Assembly (NCBI RefSeq): GCF_900106525.1 | Contig: NZ_FNOG01000004.1 | Coordinates: 1-64,000, forward strand | Source of the DNA: Lysobacter enzymogenes | Lineage (GTDB): Bacteria > Pseudomonadota > Gammaproteobacteria > Xanthomonadales > Xanthomonadaceae | Direction: 5' to 3' | DNA: 64,000 nucleotides | In this document: piece after piece, positions 1 to 10,027 of the stretch | Position numbering within the stretch: the stretch's first letter is position 1 | How the letters are laid out: every line of letters starts with the position of its first letter | Made by a program: the position numbers and the translations under genes | The notes under the pieces: model-generated | What the model saw: the letters and a program-made list of their open reading frames with translations, nothing else | The model's database searches: none | Told to the model about the DNA's origin: nothing

Positions 1-1023
1 CTTCGGGTTCGCCACCGCGGCGCGATAGCGGTACTCGCTGGCGATCTCGACCTGGCACGGCAACCCGGCGATGGCCTCGATCCAGTAGCGCGCGGTCAGG
101 CCGGCGTAATAGCTGGTGCCGCAGGCCAGGATCTGCACGCCCTCGACGCCGGCGAACACTTCGTCGGCCTTGGCGCCGAACAGCGACGCGCTGAAGCCGT
201 TGTTGTCGATCACCGCCTCGATGGTGTCGGCGATCGCGCGCGGCTGCTCGTGGATTTCCTTCTGCATGAAGTGGCGGTATGGGCCCAGCTCCAGCGAGGC
301 CAGCGACACGTCGGACAGATGCACTTCGCGCTCGATCTGCGCGCCGTCGATGTCGAACACCCGCACCGCGGCGCGGGTGACCTCGGCGGTGTCGCCTTCT
401 TCCAGGAAGATCACCCGGCGCGTAGCCTGCACGATCGCCGACACGTCGCTGGCGACGAAGTTCTCGCCCTCGCCCAGGCCGACCAGCAGCGGGCAGCCCA
501 TGCGCGCGGCGATCAAGCGGCCCGGCTCGTTGAGGCTCACCACCGCGATCGCGTAGGCGCCGACCAGCTCGCGCACCGCCGCCTGCACCGCCGCGAGCAG
601 GTCGTGGCCCTGCTTCAGATAGGAGTGAATGAGGTGGGCGATGACTTCGGTGTCGGTCTGCGATTCGAACGCATAACCGGCCGCACGCAACCGCTCGCGC
701 TGCTCGTCGTGGTTTTCGATGATGCCGTTATGCACCACCGCCAGTTCGCCGAAGCTGATGTGCGGGTGCGCATTGGCCTCCGTCACCCCGCCGTGGGTCG
801 CCCAGCGGGTGTGGCCGATGCCGATCTGCGCACTGAACGCCTCGGCCTGGGCCGCGTTCTCCATCTCCGCCACGCGCCCGGTCCGGCGCACCCGGCGCAG
901 CTGCGCGCCGTCGAACACGGCGATGCCCGCCGAGTCGTAACCGCGGTATTCCAACCGCTTCAAGCCGTCGATCAGGACCGGCACCACATCGCGATCGGCG
1001 ATCGCGCCTACGATTCCGCACAT
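1..1023 (-). CDS. glmS: glutamine--fructose-6-phosphate aminotransferase, C-terminus outside the window
   Basis: GlmS converts fructose-6-phosphate and glutamine to glucosamine-6-phosphate, the first committed step toward UDP-GlcNAc for peptidoglycan and LPS. The visible 341 residues begin [12 protein letters not shown], so the Cys2 nucleophile of the class II glutaminase domain is exposed after Met removal. Further markers are [21 protein letters not shown] and HNGIIEN. From about residue 290 the first SIS domain starts ([11 protein letters not shown]). The family is about 610 residues, so roughly 270 lie beyond the left edge. It is downstream of, and co-directional with, the secreted metalloprotease gene but separated by 311 bp, so it probably has its own promoter. 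No glmS ribozyme-like structure is evident, as expected outside Firmicutes. Confidence 0.97.
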   Translation of the reverse strand, partial: MCGIVGAIADRDVVPVLIDGLKRLEYRGYDSAGIAVFDGAQLRRVRRTGRVAEMENAAQAEAFSAQIGIGHTRWATHGGVTEANAHPHISFGELAVVHNGIIENHDEQRERLRAAGYAFESQTDTEVIAHLIHSYLKQGHDLLAAVQAAVRELVGAYAIAVVSLNEPGRLIAARMGCPLLVGLGEGENFVASDVSAIVQATRRVIFLEEGDTAEVTRAAVRVFDIDGAQIEREVHLSDVSLASLELGPYRHFMQKEIHEQPRAIADTIEAVIDNNGFSASLFGAKADEVFAGVEGVQILACGTSYYAGLTARYWIEAIAGLPCQVEIASEYRYRAAVANPK

Positions 1024-1334
1024 GCTGAAAAACTCCGGGGGAAGAGTGTGCGCTAGTCTATCCGCGCAACCCGCCGCCCGTCGCGACTTGCGTCGCCACG
1101 CTGCTTCGCTCGTCGCAAATCGTCAGCTGCGGTTCAAGCATCGTCGCCGCAGGGTGCGCAAGACGCCGCCACAGTTGCCTGCCCGCATACCCGCCCCGAG
1201 CCCGCGGCTGTGAACTGAATCGGCATCCGCCCTGCCCTTGCCTGGCGAATCCAAGCCGCCTCGGCATGCGGCAAGAAGCGGGACCGCGCGCCCGCCGCCG
1301 CGCAGCGCGCGGTCGCACGGCCCCTGGCCACGCA
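1024..1334. other. intergenic region between the metalloprotease gene and glmS
   Basis: About 310 bp without a convincing gene. Open frames across it show shadow-type arginine-rich composition. It presumably contains the glmS promoter on the minus strand, but I see no clear -35/-10 pair and no strong hairpin followed by a T tract. Confidence 0.5.
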
Positions 1335-3545
1335 CTACGGCGCGATCGGCGCGCCGGTGAACACCGTCCAGCCGGCCGGATAATTGCGATAGAACGAACC
1401 CGACGAATCGGAGGGGAAGCCGTAGACGCTCGTGGTGTTGTAGTTCGCGCCGGTGCCGTCGTTCAACGACATCCACATATCGCGCAAAATGCCGCTGGTC
1501 CACAGCATGCTGGCGGTGGCGCCGCCATAGCGATCCACCGCGATCGGGCTGTGCAGCAGTTCGAGCAGCGGACCACTGACCGATTGCGTGCCGATCCTGC
1601 CGCCGCCGTCCATGGTCCACACGGTCGCCGCCGACAGCAGCAAGGCGTTGGTGTCGAAAGCCAGATCGGCCTTGTTGTCGTTGTTGAAATCGCCGCTGCC
1701 GACCAGCGTCCAGCCCTGCGGGTACTGCAGCCCAGTCTGGACGATGGTGAACGTGGTATTGCCGTTGTTCTTCCAGTACTCCAGGCGGCGGTCGGCGTTG
1801 GCCCACATCAGATCGATCAGGCCGTCGCCGTCGAAGTCGCGCGCGGCGACGACCCGGTAACCCGCAGTGATGTCGAAACACTTGACCGATGCAGTGCTGG
1901 TTCCGTTCATCACCCACACGCGCAACTGAGTTTCGCCGGGTTTGGTGAACAAGATGTCGCTTTTGCCGTCGCCGCTCAGGTCCGCCGCGCCGATCACGTC
2001 CCAGGACGTGACCGACTTGGCGGTCGTCTGGAAGGTGTAGTCGGCTTGCGCGGTCCATATCTGCGGCTCGCGGGCGTCGCTGTTCCAAACGAAATCGGTT
2101 CGGTGGTCGCCGTTGAAATCGCCGGCGGCGACGAGGCGGAAGCCCGCGCCCATCGTCTGCTTGCCACCGTAAGCGGCGTAAGTACCGCGATACAGGATGA
2201 AGGCCATCGCGCCGTCGTTCTGCAGCACCAGGTCGGCCATGCCGTCGCCGTCGATGTCGATCAACGGGTCCAGCGGCTGATTGAAGGCCGAGGCCACGCG
2301 CAAGGTGGTGCGCAGAGCCCGCGCTTGGTTGGCGGTGCCGGCGTCGCCGCAAGGCTGGCCCTTGCACAGATAGATGTCTGGGTTGGAGTAATAAGGCGCG
2401 GGCGATTGGCCGGAAGAGCCGTAGGCCATCAGGGTGTAGAAGCCGCCACCGGGAAGATCGCGTTTCCAGCCGAACGTATAGGGAAACGGCCCAGGCTTAT
2501 CGCTGTTGGCCGAATCGTGGACCAAGCCCCAATTGTGGCCGAGCTCGTGACTGAACGTGGTGTCTTTGCAGTAGGTCGTGCTGTTGTCGTCCGTGCCGTC
2601 GCTGATCGCGGCGTTCGCGCCGCCGCCGGATGCCGTGGTGTAGGGCCCCAGATTGCTGCCGTTGACCGTCGCCAAGCCGCAATTGCCGTGTTCCGGCGTC
2701 AGGAACGGACGCACGATGGTAAGCATGTCGGCGCCGGAGGCACGACGCGCGTCGCGCAGCACCTGCAACGGCCCCACCCCGCTTCGGTCGCCGAGCGCAT
2801 CGAGGGTTGCCGAGTTGGTTTCGGTCTCCGGGTAGGCGACCTGCTTGGTGCCGACCAAACGCAGAGTGGCATCGACTTGACTATCGATGAACGCTTGGTT
2901 GGTAACCGAAACCAGATAATTGATCCGGGTCAGCGCCGCCGATTGCGAACCGTAGCGCGTCACCAACCCTGGCGTGTAGCCGACGAACACGTCCACCACC
3001 GGACCGGCGGTCTTGGCCAGCGCGATCTTGGTCCGCAACGCGTCCTTGGCGCTTGCCAGCATCGGCTGCGCCTCGATGAAGTCGGGCGACGCTTTGAGGC
3101 CTTTCGCGGCGCTGATGCGATCCGCGTCCTGCATGGGGTCGGGCACGATCAAATAGGTCGCGCCCTTGCGCGTGTCGAGTTTCAGCGGCGAACCGTCTTC
3201 GGCGACCAGCGCGCCGAACGACGCGTCCTTGCCGCTGGCGACCATGACCGTGCGCTCGCTTGCGTCCTTGAGCCGGACCTTGCCCACCCACAGCAAGGTC
3301 CCGTCGGGCAGGAACTGGTGGCGCGAGGTGCGGGCGAACACACGCTGGCCCGAGGGCGTGGCGATCCACATCCCGCGCTCGACGATGGCCTGTTCCAGCG
3401 CGTCGGGATTGAGCGTCACCCGTTGCTCGCGAACGGCGGCGGCCGCGATTTTCTGCAGCGGCGGCGATTGGAACAGCGACGGCGGCGCGGCGACGGCCGG
3501 CGCGGCGATCGCCATGGAAAGGGCCAGCAACGACAACTTCGACAT
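1335..3545 (-). CDS. secreted metzincin metalloprotease with C-terminal FG-GAP/VCBS repeats
   Basis: A 736-residue precursor with a signal peptide (MSKLSLLALSMAIAAPAVAA). Its central metzincin zinc site reads HELGHNWGLVHD (HExxHxxGxxHD), followed about 30 residues later by the Met-turn YTLMAYG. This matches reprolysin-like (M12-type) secreted proteases. The region before it is probably a propeptide. The last ~300 residues hold at least five calcium-binding FG-GAP/VCBS-type repeats, for example DIDGDGMADLVL, DFNGDHRTDFVW and DLSGDGKSDILF, expected to form a beta-propeller. A GGGAG-type Shine-Dalgarno lies about 8 nt before the ATG. It ends a co-directional run of surface-protein genes and may process or partner them (inference). 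Substrate unknown. Confidence 0.88.
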   Translation of the reverse strand: MSKLSLLALSMAIAAPAVAAPPSLFQSPPLQKIAAAAVREQRVTLNPDALEQAIVERGMWIATPSGQRVFARTSRHQFLPDGTLLWVGKVRLKDASERTVMVASGKDASFGALVAEDGSPLKLDTRKGATYLIVPDPMQDADRISAAKGLKASPDFIEAQPMLASAKDALRTKIALAKTAGPVVDVFVGYTPGLVTRYGSQSAALTRINYLVSVTNQAFIDSQVDATLRLVGTKQVAYPETETNSATLDALGDRSGVGPLQVLRDARRASGADMLTIVRPFLTPEHGNCGLATVNGSNLGPYTTASGGGANAAISDGTDDNSTTYCKDTTFSHELGHNWGLVHDSANSDKPGPFPYTFGWKRDLPGGGFYTLMAYGSSGQSPAPYYSNPDIYLCKGQPCGDAGTANQARALRTTLRVASAFNQPLDPLIDIDGDGMADLVLQNDGAMAFILYRGTYAAYGGKQTMGAGFRLVAAGDFNGDHRTDFVWNSDAREPQIWTAQADYTFQTTAKSVTSWDVIGAADLSGDGKSDILFTKPGETQLRVWVMNGTSTASVKCFDITAGYRVVAARDFDGDGLIDLMWANADRRLEYWKNNGNTTFTIVQTGLQYPQGWTLVGSGDFNNDNKADLAFDTNALLLSAATVWTMDGGGRIGTQSVSGPLLELLHSPIAVDRYGGATASMLWTSGILRDMWMSLNDGTGANYNTTSVYGFPSDSSGSFYRNYPAGWTVFTGAPIAP

Positions 3546-3605
3546 GACGGTATCTCCCAGTGAAGGAACACCAATCCCCTGTTCGGTGGCGCGCGCGGGT
3601 TCGCG

Positions 3606-3929
3606 TTACGCCCGGCGCGGACCGCAGTGCGTGGCGTCCGCGCACGGCGATGCCTGGAGGTCTTCGCTGGTTTCCGCCACCGGCCAGGATTCGCCGGCGC
3701 GCCGCATCTGCGCGCGCTCGCATTCCTGCTCGAACCAGAACCCGACCCAGTAGACGACGCTGCGGCTGGGCTTGAAGCGCAGGTACTCGGGATGCGTGCG
3801 TTCGATCCAGGCATAGAAATCGTCGAAGCGGCCGGGATCCAGCGGCTTTCCGACCTCGCACACGGCCAGCGCCCACTGCCGGCACAGCTCGCGCACTTTC
3901 GCCTCGCACACGGCCCGTAGCGTCCTCAT
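3606..3929 (-). CDS. small hypothetical protein (107 aa)
   Basis: Unrecognised. The product is rich in Trp, Cys, Arg and aromatic residues (FDDFYAWIERTHPEYLRF, VVYWVGFWFEQECER), with no signal peptide or clear membrane segment, so probably a compact cytoplasmic protein. A GGAG motif sits 5 nt before the ATG. It lies 49 bp after the MbcA/ParS-like gene and 60 bp before the metalloprotease, all on the same strand. That arrangement suggests co-transcription and perhaps a two-gene unit with its upstream neighbour. It shows no RES-toxin signature. Coding status rests on codon composition, RBS and operon position. Confidence 0.6.
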   Translation of the reverse strand: MRTLRAVCEAKVRELCRQWALAVCEVGKPLDPGRFDDFYAWIERTHPEYLRFKPSRSVVYWVGFWFEQECERAQMRRAGESWPVAETSEDLQASPCADATHCGPRRA

Positions 3930-3978
3930 GCGCGCGCTCCGGGCCGCCCCGCGCGCGGTGGGCCGCGGCGATCCGCGC

Positions 3979-4338
3979 TCAGCATCGCTGCGTCGCCAGG
4001 CATTCGAGCACGTCCGCGGCGCGCCCTTGCGCGCAAAGCTCGGCCGGCGTGCGGTAGTCGCACGGCGCGATCGGACAGTTCTTGAACCAGAACACCAGCT
4101 GCCGCTCGTCGTCGAAGCGGTCGTAGGCGGCGCCGAGCACCCGCACCAGCTCGCGCAGCGAAAGCTGTACCTGCGGCGACATCGGCGCCAGCCGGAAACG
4201 CTCCGGACGCAGCCGGCACATGTCCGCCAACTCGCGGCGTTTGATCCCCAGCAACTCGCACAGGCGTTCGCTGGAGAAATGCGGCGAATCCTCGTACTGC
4301 AGCGCCGCGAAAAAATCGGTGAATTCGCGTTGCGTCAT
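3979..4338 (-). CDS. MbcA/ParS/Xre-type toxin-binding domain protein (DUF2384-like)
   Basis: A 119-residue protein. Its N-terminal half looks like a degenerate helix-turn-helix (LCELLGIKRRELADMCRLRP). The C-terminal half follows the DUF2384 antitoxin pattern: a helix ELVRVLGAAYDRFDD, then a Trp/Phe segment, then TPAELCAQGRAADVLECL, comparable to the family's TPxELLxxGxxxxVxxxL ending. Such proteins normally neutralise RES-domain toxins, but no RES gene is adjacent. The next gene downstream encodes an unrelated 107-residue protein. It starts 21 bp after the stop of the CshA/GEVED protein, so it is probably in the surface-protein operon, where it could be a regulator. Family assignment moderate; role unknown. 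Confidence 0.62.
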   Translation of the reverse strand: MTQREFTDFFAALQYEDSPHFSSERLCELLGIKRRELADMCRLRPERFRLAPMSPQVQLSLRELVRVLGAAYDRFDDERQLVFWFKNCPIAPCDYRTPAELCAQGRAADVLECLATQRC

Positions 4339-4359
4339 CGCAAGCCCGCCTCCGCGCCG

Positions 4360-6366
4360 TCACTGCACGACGCAGTCGAACTGCAGGGTCAGGCTCGCGC
4401 CCACCGCCAGCGTCCCCAAGGTCACGCCGGTTCCCTGCAAATCGCCGACGGTCGCCGTCGTGGCCGGACAGGCGCCGGCCGCGCCGGTGCAGGTCACCGC
4501 GTTGGCGGTCGGGCAATCCAACCCGGCCTGGGCCGGGTCGGTGACGACCGCACCGATGGCGGTGCCCGGGCCGTTGTTGGTCACGGTCACGGTGTACTGA
4601 CTCGCCTGCCCGTGTTCGCTGGCGGTGCGGTTATTGGTCTTGGCGATCGCCAGGTCCGCCTGATTGGGCGTGTTGGTGATCGTGCAGGTCAGGTCGTTGC
4701 CGTTGTTGAAGGTGATGCTCCAGTCCGCCGGCCCGGTGCCGGTGGGGCCGGTGGGCGTGGGTACGGCGCCGGTGCTTCCGGCATTGGCCACGCAGGTCAG
4801 GCTCGGCGTGTACCGCAGCAGCGCCGATCCGCCGGCATTGGCATCGCGCAGGGTGTAGGGCCCGGTCACGTCCACCGGCAGTTCGCCGGTGGTCGCGGTG
4901 AGCGCGGTGCCGGCCGTGGTCGCCGTACCGATCGAGGTGGCTCCGTCGAAAACGCCCACGGTGAATTGATCGGTGGCATCGATGCGCGAGACGATCCGCT
5001 TGTTCAAGATCACCTTGGCCGGCGCGAGCGCGGTGATGAGGTAATCCTCCACTTCGCCATCGGCGGCCGCGCCGGTTGGAGTAGCGATCTGCGCGGCCAC
5101 CGATGCGGTGCGGATGCGCATGTAACTGCGCCCCTGCGCGGCATTGGCCGGTACGTCCCAGTTCAAAGCCACGGTCCCGCTGCCGTTCGGCCCGCCCGGA
5201 CACACCGGGCTGTTGTTCGATACCTCGCCAGGATCGTTGAAATCGCCGTCGCGGTTGAAGTCGATCCAGCCGCGCACGACACCGCCACCACTGCAGGCGA
5301 TGAGCGGCGGGGTGTAGGTCGCGCCCGGCACTGCGACCACCACGCCCAAGGGCGCGGTGAAACCGTCTTCGTCGTCTTCGCCGAGGGTGTCGTCGCCATC
5401 GGCATTGGCGCCATGGCTGGCCTCCAGTTCGGCATCGACCCGGCTGCCCAGCCGCGCAGTCGGCTGGACTAAGTTGGCTAGGGTCATGCTGTGCAATTGG
5501 GTGGTGGAATTGGGCGCTAGGTCGCCGCCCGACCACGAAGGCTGCGCGTCGTGGGTCGGATTGCCATAGCTCGCCGGCGCATCGCCGAAGTCGGTGGTGA
5601 AAACCACCATCGCGCCAAGCGCAATGGCCGATTGTCCGCCGCCTTTCAACACGACCTCCGCCGTGGTCGTACCCTCCATGAAGGCCACCCCTATGGGGCC
5701 CGATTGGCAAAGGGAGGGGGCACCGTTCATCCGCAGCGCGCTTTGGCCGGCGCTGTCGGTCCGGACCAGCGGCGTATCCGTCGTCGTGCAATTGCGGAAG
5801 CGGTCGATCATCCGCCACGTCGTGCCGGCGCTGCTGATCGTGCCTTGGGTGTATTCGTTCTGCCCAGCCGCGTTCTGGGATTGTTCGGCATCGGCGAACA
5901 CCAGACCGGAGAGCGGATAGGCCGACGGATTGGGATCGCTAGGCGCTCCCAATGTAGCGGAGCAAGCGAAAGTGAAGGTGATCGTCGCTCCGCCGGGGGA
6001 ACTAACCAGTCCGATATCCATCGTGTTTGCGGCGCCAACGCCGCCGACGTTGTACAGGTCGTCCAGTCCGTCGCCGCCGAAGTCGCCCGGCTGCTTGATG
6101 AACATGTTGCCGACCTTGTTGCTGATCGAGCAGGTCATGCGCAGCGCCTGACCCGACGGCGTAGCGAACGTGTTGGTGACCGTCGTGCCTGCCGCCGGAA
6201 TGGTGGCGCCTCGGTCGCCCCAATCGAACCAGAAGATCTGCGACTTGAAGCGTCCGCTGCCACCTGTGGCGAACTGCGCCTGCGCGGGGACGCTCGTCAA
6301 CGCGAGAAACGCCAGAACACACAGCCGCTTCGAAAGCGTCGGCGAAAGATTCTTTTTCGTGGACAT
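4360..6366 (-). CDS. secreted CshA-type / GEVED / DUF11 surface protein
   Basis: A 668-residue exported protein with a signal peptide ending VPAQAQ. Residues ~30-260 resemble the non-repetitive CshA/CshB fibrillar-adhesin domain (FWFDWGDRGATIPAAGTTVT near the start). Residues ~270-450 contain a GEVED domain, with NPTHDAQPS before it and GWIDFNRDGDFND then AADGEVEDYLIT inside it. A short Ig-like segment follows. The final ~100 residues are a DUF11 domain (ADLAIAKTNN, YTVTVTNNGPGTAI). AAGGAG lies 6 nt before the ATG. It is the third gene after the DUF11 giant and the beta-barrel protein, only 16 bp behind the barrel stop, so the three are very likely one transcript. Probably a surface adhesin or scaffold; no sortase or anchor motif is visible. 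Confidence 0.82.
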   Translation of the reverse strand: MSTKKNLSPTLSKRLCVLAFLALTSVPAQAQFATGGSGRFKSQIFWFDWGDRGATIPAAGTTVTNTFATPSGQALRMTCSISNKVGNMFIKQPGDFGGDGLDDLYNVGGVGAANTMDIGLVSSPGGATITFTFACSATLGAPSDPNPSAYPLSGLVFADAEQSQNAAGQNEYTQGTISSAGTTWRMIDRFRNCTTTDTPLVRTDSAGQSALRMNGAPSLCQSGPIGVAFMEGTTTAEVVLKGGGQSAIALGAMVVFTTDFGDAPASYGNPTHDAQPSWSGGDLAPNSTTQLHSMTLANLVQPTARLGSRVDAELEASHGANADGDDTLGEDDEDGFTAPLGVVVAVPGATYTPPLIACSGGGVVRGWIDFNRDGDFNDPGEVSNNSPVCPGGPNGSGTVALNWDVPANAAQGRSYMRIRTASVAAQIATPTGAAADGEVEDYLITALAPAKVILNKRIVSRIDATDQFTVGVFDGATSIGTATTAGTALTATTGELPVDVTGPYTLRDANAGGSALLRYTPSLTCVANAGSTGAVPTPTGPTGTGPADWSITFNNGNDLTCTITNTPNQADLAIAKTNNRTASEHGQASQYTVTVTNNGPGTAIGAVVTDPAQAGLDCPTANAVTCTGAAGACPATTATVGDLQGTGVTLGTLAVGASLTLQFDCVVQ

Positions 6367-6382
6367 CGTCGTCTCCTTCGCC

Positions 6383-9300
6383 TCAGTACTTGCCGACGAC
6401 GTTAAGGAACACGCCGCGATGGTCGTAGTCGAAATCGGTCAGGTCGTCGCTGAACTCGGTAAAGTTGTAGCCAAGCCCGATGCGGAAGTTTTCGCCGAGA
6501 TCGCGGTCGATGCCGAGCAGCACGCCACGCTTTTCGCCGCCGTCCTTCACCCCGAGCCAGCGGTACTCGGCCAGCGCGTGCCAGACGCCGGCGAACTCGT
6601 AGCGCACCTGCCCGGCGGCGAAGGTCGCGGCCGAATCGGCCCATTGCCCTTGCAAGCGGCCGTAACGCACCTCGCCTTCGCGGCGCATCAGCTTGAGCGC
6701 GTATTCCCAGCGCTGCTCGGGCTGGTACACGCCTTCCAGCGACAGCACCTGGCTGCGTTGGTCGTAGAAGGCGACGTTGGGGCCGTCCTGCTCCAGCGCC
6801 GACAGGTCGTACAGATAGGTGTACTTGCCCAGCAGCGCCCAGGCGGTACTGTCGAACGGCCGCCAGGCGAAACCGAGATTGGCTTCGATGAACTTCGCGC
6901 CGGCGGCCGACAACTGCTTGTCCTGGGTCTTGGAGTAGTTGATGCGCGCGGCGATGCGGAAGCTCTCGTTGAACTTGTGCAGCAGGCGATTGGTGCTGAC
7001 CCACTGCTCGCGCCGCTCGGCGCCGGAGTCGCGACGCCATTCCAGCTTGCTCTGCCACTGCGTGTCGGCGTTGGTGCGGCCACCGCTGAGGCTGATCGCG
7101 TCGCGGTCCACCTGCCCCGCGTCCTTGTCCAATTGCGCCGATTGCAGGGTGAAGCCGAGGTTCCAGTTGTCGCCCGGATAGAAATCCATGCCGAAGGTAT
7201 GGGCGAGGCCGGACGCGTCGGGTTCCTTGAGGAACTGGCTCTCGTTGAACAGGTTGACCTGGTTCGACAGGCGCCAGCGCTGGCCCAGGGTCCAGCCCGG
7301 CGTCTGCCGGCGGTTGAACAAGGGGTCGTACTCGCTGCGGTCGGTGGAATGGGTGTAGGCGGCGTAGACGCTGTGGTCCGGCGTGAGCCGGTACTCGGCG
7401 TTGACCTGGGCCGCATCGCCGCGGTCGCCGGTGGTGACTTCGGCGCCGACGCTGGACAGATCGCCGAACAGGTACTTGCCGCCGAGGGTCAGCGCGTCGT
7501 TGTCGCGGTACTTGCCGTGGTCGTCGTCGAAGGTCTTCTGCGCGGTGCCCGACCATTCCCAGCTCGTGCCGACCCGGCGCAGATAGCGCAAGGCGGCCAG
7601 GCTGCCGACCGCATCGGCCGACGGCCCGCCGGCGCGCGCTTCCTCGACCCGGCGCAGCTCAGCGCTGAGCGTGTTGTCCTCGTCGATGCGCCACTCGCCG
7701 GTGAGCTGCGCCTGGGTGAACGACTCTTGCCCGCGTTCGGCCTTGCTGTAGCGCGAGTACAACTGGAAGCGTTGGCCGATCATGCCGATCAGCTCGGCGC
7801 CGCGCTCTTCGATGTCCTGGCCCTGATCGAAACGGCTGATCGAATAGCCTGCATCGACCTTGCGCCACCACGCGCCGACCGCCCAGTCGTCGTGGGTCCA
7901 GCCCAATTCCTTGAAGTTGGCCCGCGCCTCGACCGCACGGGCGCTGCCCTGGCGCGCGCCGAGCGCGGCGTTGCGCTGGACGAAGCTCAGGCCGCCGTTG
8001 CCGGAGAAGAACACCGGCGCGCTGGTGGCCTGGGTGCGGCTGTGCTCGAGTTTGAGGTAAGTGCCGCGCCCGGCCTGCAGGGTCACGTCCGCGCCCTTGA
8101 GCGTGTAGTCCTCGCCGGAACGGTTCTCATCGACGTAGGTCGCGCCGACCGCGACGTGCTGGCCGAACCAGTGCTTGCCGCGCACACCGAGGGTGACGTC
8201 GTCGGGGTCGAAGCCGCGCGGGACGTACTCGTAATCGACCAGCAGCACCTGGCTGAGGCCGTCGAGCGGCGTGTCGATGGTCAGGCGCGGCAGATTGGCG
8301 CGGTCGGCGCGGGTCAGCAGCGGTCGCGACAGTTCCAGCCGGCCCTGCAGCTCGTTGATGGTGTAGTCGGCGCCGCGGTGCAGTTCGATCCGGTTCTCGA
8401 CCCGGCCGGTGGTGTCGTCGCGCACTTCGATCGTCAGCCGTTCCGAGCCCGGCAACACATCGGTGTGCTTGAGGTAGTACAGGCTGCCGCCGGTGCCGAG
8501 GAATTCGCTGTGGCCGGGCGCGGTCTGCGCTTGCGAGCCGAACGCGCGCAGCGTGGTGCCCGCCTCGCCCAGATTCGTGGTGCGCTGCGAACGCCACTCG
8601 AACGCGCCGCCGTACAGCGCGCGCGAGTACTGGCCGTACTCGGTGCCGGTGATGCCGGTATTGAAGTTGCCCCACAGCGCCTGGTTCTTGTCCCAGTCCA
8701 CGCGCAGGTACAGCCGGCCCATCGTGTCGACGTCGCGGTAGACGGTGGAATCGTCGCCGTAGACCGGGTAGTACAGGTTCGGGTCGAGGCGGCGGAACAC
8801 GTCCTGCGGGTCGGCGTCCCAGAAGCCGCTGAACAGCTCGCTGATCTCGCGTTCCTGGGTGTCGGCCTGGGCAGTGACCAGATACTTGCCCTTGAACTTG
8901 CCCTTCAGATAGAACGCCAGGCGGCCGTCGACCAGCAGGCTGTCGTCCAGCCGCTCGGCATCGGCGCCCAGCGCTTCGACCGAACCCGACGCGCTGTTCT
9001 TCGACACGGTCACGTCGGCCAGCGCGATCGCGAACAGGTACTTGCCGCTGACGTCGACATCGAGTTCGCGCTGGAGCGAGCCGTCCTTGCCGTCGACGGC
9101 GATGTCGAAACGGTGGCGGCCGACCGGCACCAGGTATTCGGCGGCGAGCTTGCCTTCCAGGTCGACCGGCTGCGACTGGCCGTTGATGGTCACGCTGGCG
9201 TTTTCGGGCAGGTTGCGGCCCTGGATGCGGATGCGCGAGCCGTAGATGCGGATGTTCTGCTGGCGCAGGCCGTTTTCGCCGAAGGCCTGGTCGATCAGGC

Positions 9301-10027
9301 TGCGCTGCTGGGCCTGTTCGGCGCTCAAGGCATCGCCGTAGCGCTGTTCCACCGCGCGGCGCAGTTGCTGCGCGCCGCGTTCGGCCTCTTCGGGCCGCAC
9401 CAGTTGCAGCTTGCGCGGATAGGTTTCGTCGAACGCGCCGTCTTCGCCGTAGGCACGCACGAGGTAGACCAGTTCGTCGCCGGCGCGCGCTGCGAAGTTC
9501 GCCGGCAGTTCGCCGTTCCACTGCGCGCTGGCGGTGGCACCGGCCGGCAGCGGCACTGTCGCCAGCGGCTCGACCAGATCGCCGTCGCTGGCGCGGTAGA
9601 TCAGCACCTCGGCGCGGCGGATGAAGGCCGCGTAGTTGTTCTGCAGGTAGAACTGCACCGGCGCGACCACCTTGCGCCCGTCGAAGGACACCAGGCTCGG
9701 CGCGGACACGTTGAGTTCGGGCTGGCCGAGGTTGGGATCCTCGGTGGCCCAGATCACCCCGCCCGCCGGCAGGCGCGCGCTCCACTGGCCGGTGGCGGCG
9801 GAGCCGCGGGCCGGTGCGAGCGGCGCGGCGGAGTTCGCGTTGACGGCGGCGGCGGCCGCAACGGCCGGCGCCATTGCTTCGGTGCGCGCGGCATTGTCCG
9901 CCGCCGCGCGCGCCACTGCGCCGGCGGCGAACGGCGAAGGCGCGGCGCCTTGCGCCCACACCTGGAGCGGCAAGCCGGCGATCGCGCACAGCAGGGAGTA
10001 ATCGAGCAGCTTCAGTTTCAGGCTCAT
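6383..10027 (-). CDS. large predicted outer-membrane beta-barrel protein of the DUF11 cassette
   Basis: A 1214-residue exported protein. The start is the ATG in the TGATG overlap with the upstream gene, with AGGAGAGG just before it; an apparent reading frame extending further upstream is a shadow of the DUF11 gene. A signal peptide (LPLQVWAQ) is followed by an Ala-rich linker and Ig-like beta domains to about residue 380 (RIRIQGRNLPENASVTING). Residues ~390-1214 are alternating amphipathic strands rich in Tyr, Trp, Asp and Arg, ending NVVGKY with a terminal aromatic as in outer-membrane barrels. No TonB-dependent plug or OmpA peptidoglycan-binding domain is seen. Translational coupling to the DUF11 protein suggests it displays, exports or anchors that protein (inference). 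Family not recognised by name. Confidence 0.8.
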   Translation of the reverse strand: MSLKLKLLDYSLLCAIAGLPLQVWAQGAAPSPFAAGAVARAAADNAARTEAMAPAVAAAAAVNANSAAPLAPARGSAATGQWSARLPAGGVIWATEDPNLGQPELNVSAPSLVSFDGRKVVAPVQFYLQNNYAAFIRRAEVLIYRASDGDLVEPLATVPLPAGATASAQWNGELPANFAARAGDELVYLVRAYGEDGAFDETYPRKLQLVRPEEAERGAQQLRRAVEQRYGDALSAEQAQQRSLIDQAFGENGLRQQNIRIYGSRIRIQGRNLPENASVTINGQSQPVDLEGKLAAEYLVPVGRHRFDIAVDGKDGSLQRELDVDVSGKYLFAIALADVTVSKNSASGSVEALGADAERLDDSLLVDGRLAFYLKGKFKGKYLVTAQADTQEREISELFSGFWDADPQDVFRRLDPNLYYPVYGDDSTVYRDVDTMGRLYLRVDWDKNQALWGNFNTGITGTEYGQYSRALYGGAFEWRSQRTTNLGEAGTTLRAFGSQAQTAPGHSEFLGTGGSLYYLKHTDVLPGSERLTIEVRDDTTGRVENRIELHRGADYTINELQGRLELSRPLLTRADRANLPRLTIDTPLDGLSQVLLVDYEYVPRGFDPDDVTLGVRGKHWFGQHVAVGATYVDENRSGEDYTLKGADVTLQAGRGTYLKLEHSRTQATSAPVFFSGNGGLSFVQRNAALGARQGSARAVEARANFKELGWTHDDWAVGAWWRKVDAGYSISRFDQGQDIEERGAELIGMIGQRFQLYSRYSKAERGQESFTQAQLTGEWRIDEDNTLSAELRRVEEARAGGPSADAVGSLAALRYLRRVGTSWEWSGTAQKTFDDDHGKYRDNDALTLGGKYLFGDLSSVGAEVTTGDRGDAAQVNAEYRLTPDHSVYAAYTHSTDRSEYDPLFNRRQTPGWTLGQRWRLSNQVNLFNESQFLKEPDASGLAHTFGMDFYPGDNWNLGFTLQSAQLDKDAGQVDRDAISLSGGRTNADTQWQSKLEWRRDSGAERREQWVSTNRLLHKFNESFRIAARINYSKTQDKQLSAAGAKFIEANLGFAWRPFDSTAWALLGKYTYLYDLSALEQDGPNVAFYDQRSQVLSLEGVYQPEQRWEYALKLMRREGEVRYGRLQGQWADSAATFAAGQVRYEFAGVWHALAEYRWLGVKDGGEKRGVLLGIDRDLGENFRIGLGYNFTEFSDDLTDFDYDHRGVFLNVVGKY

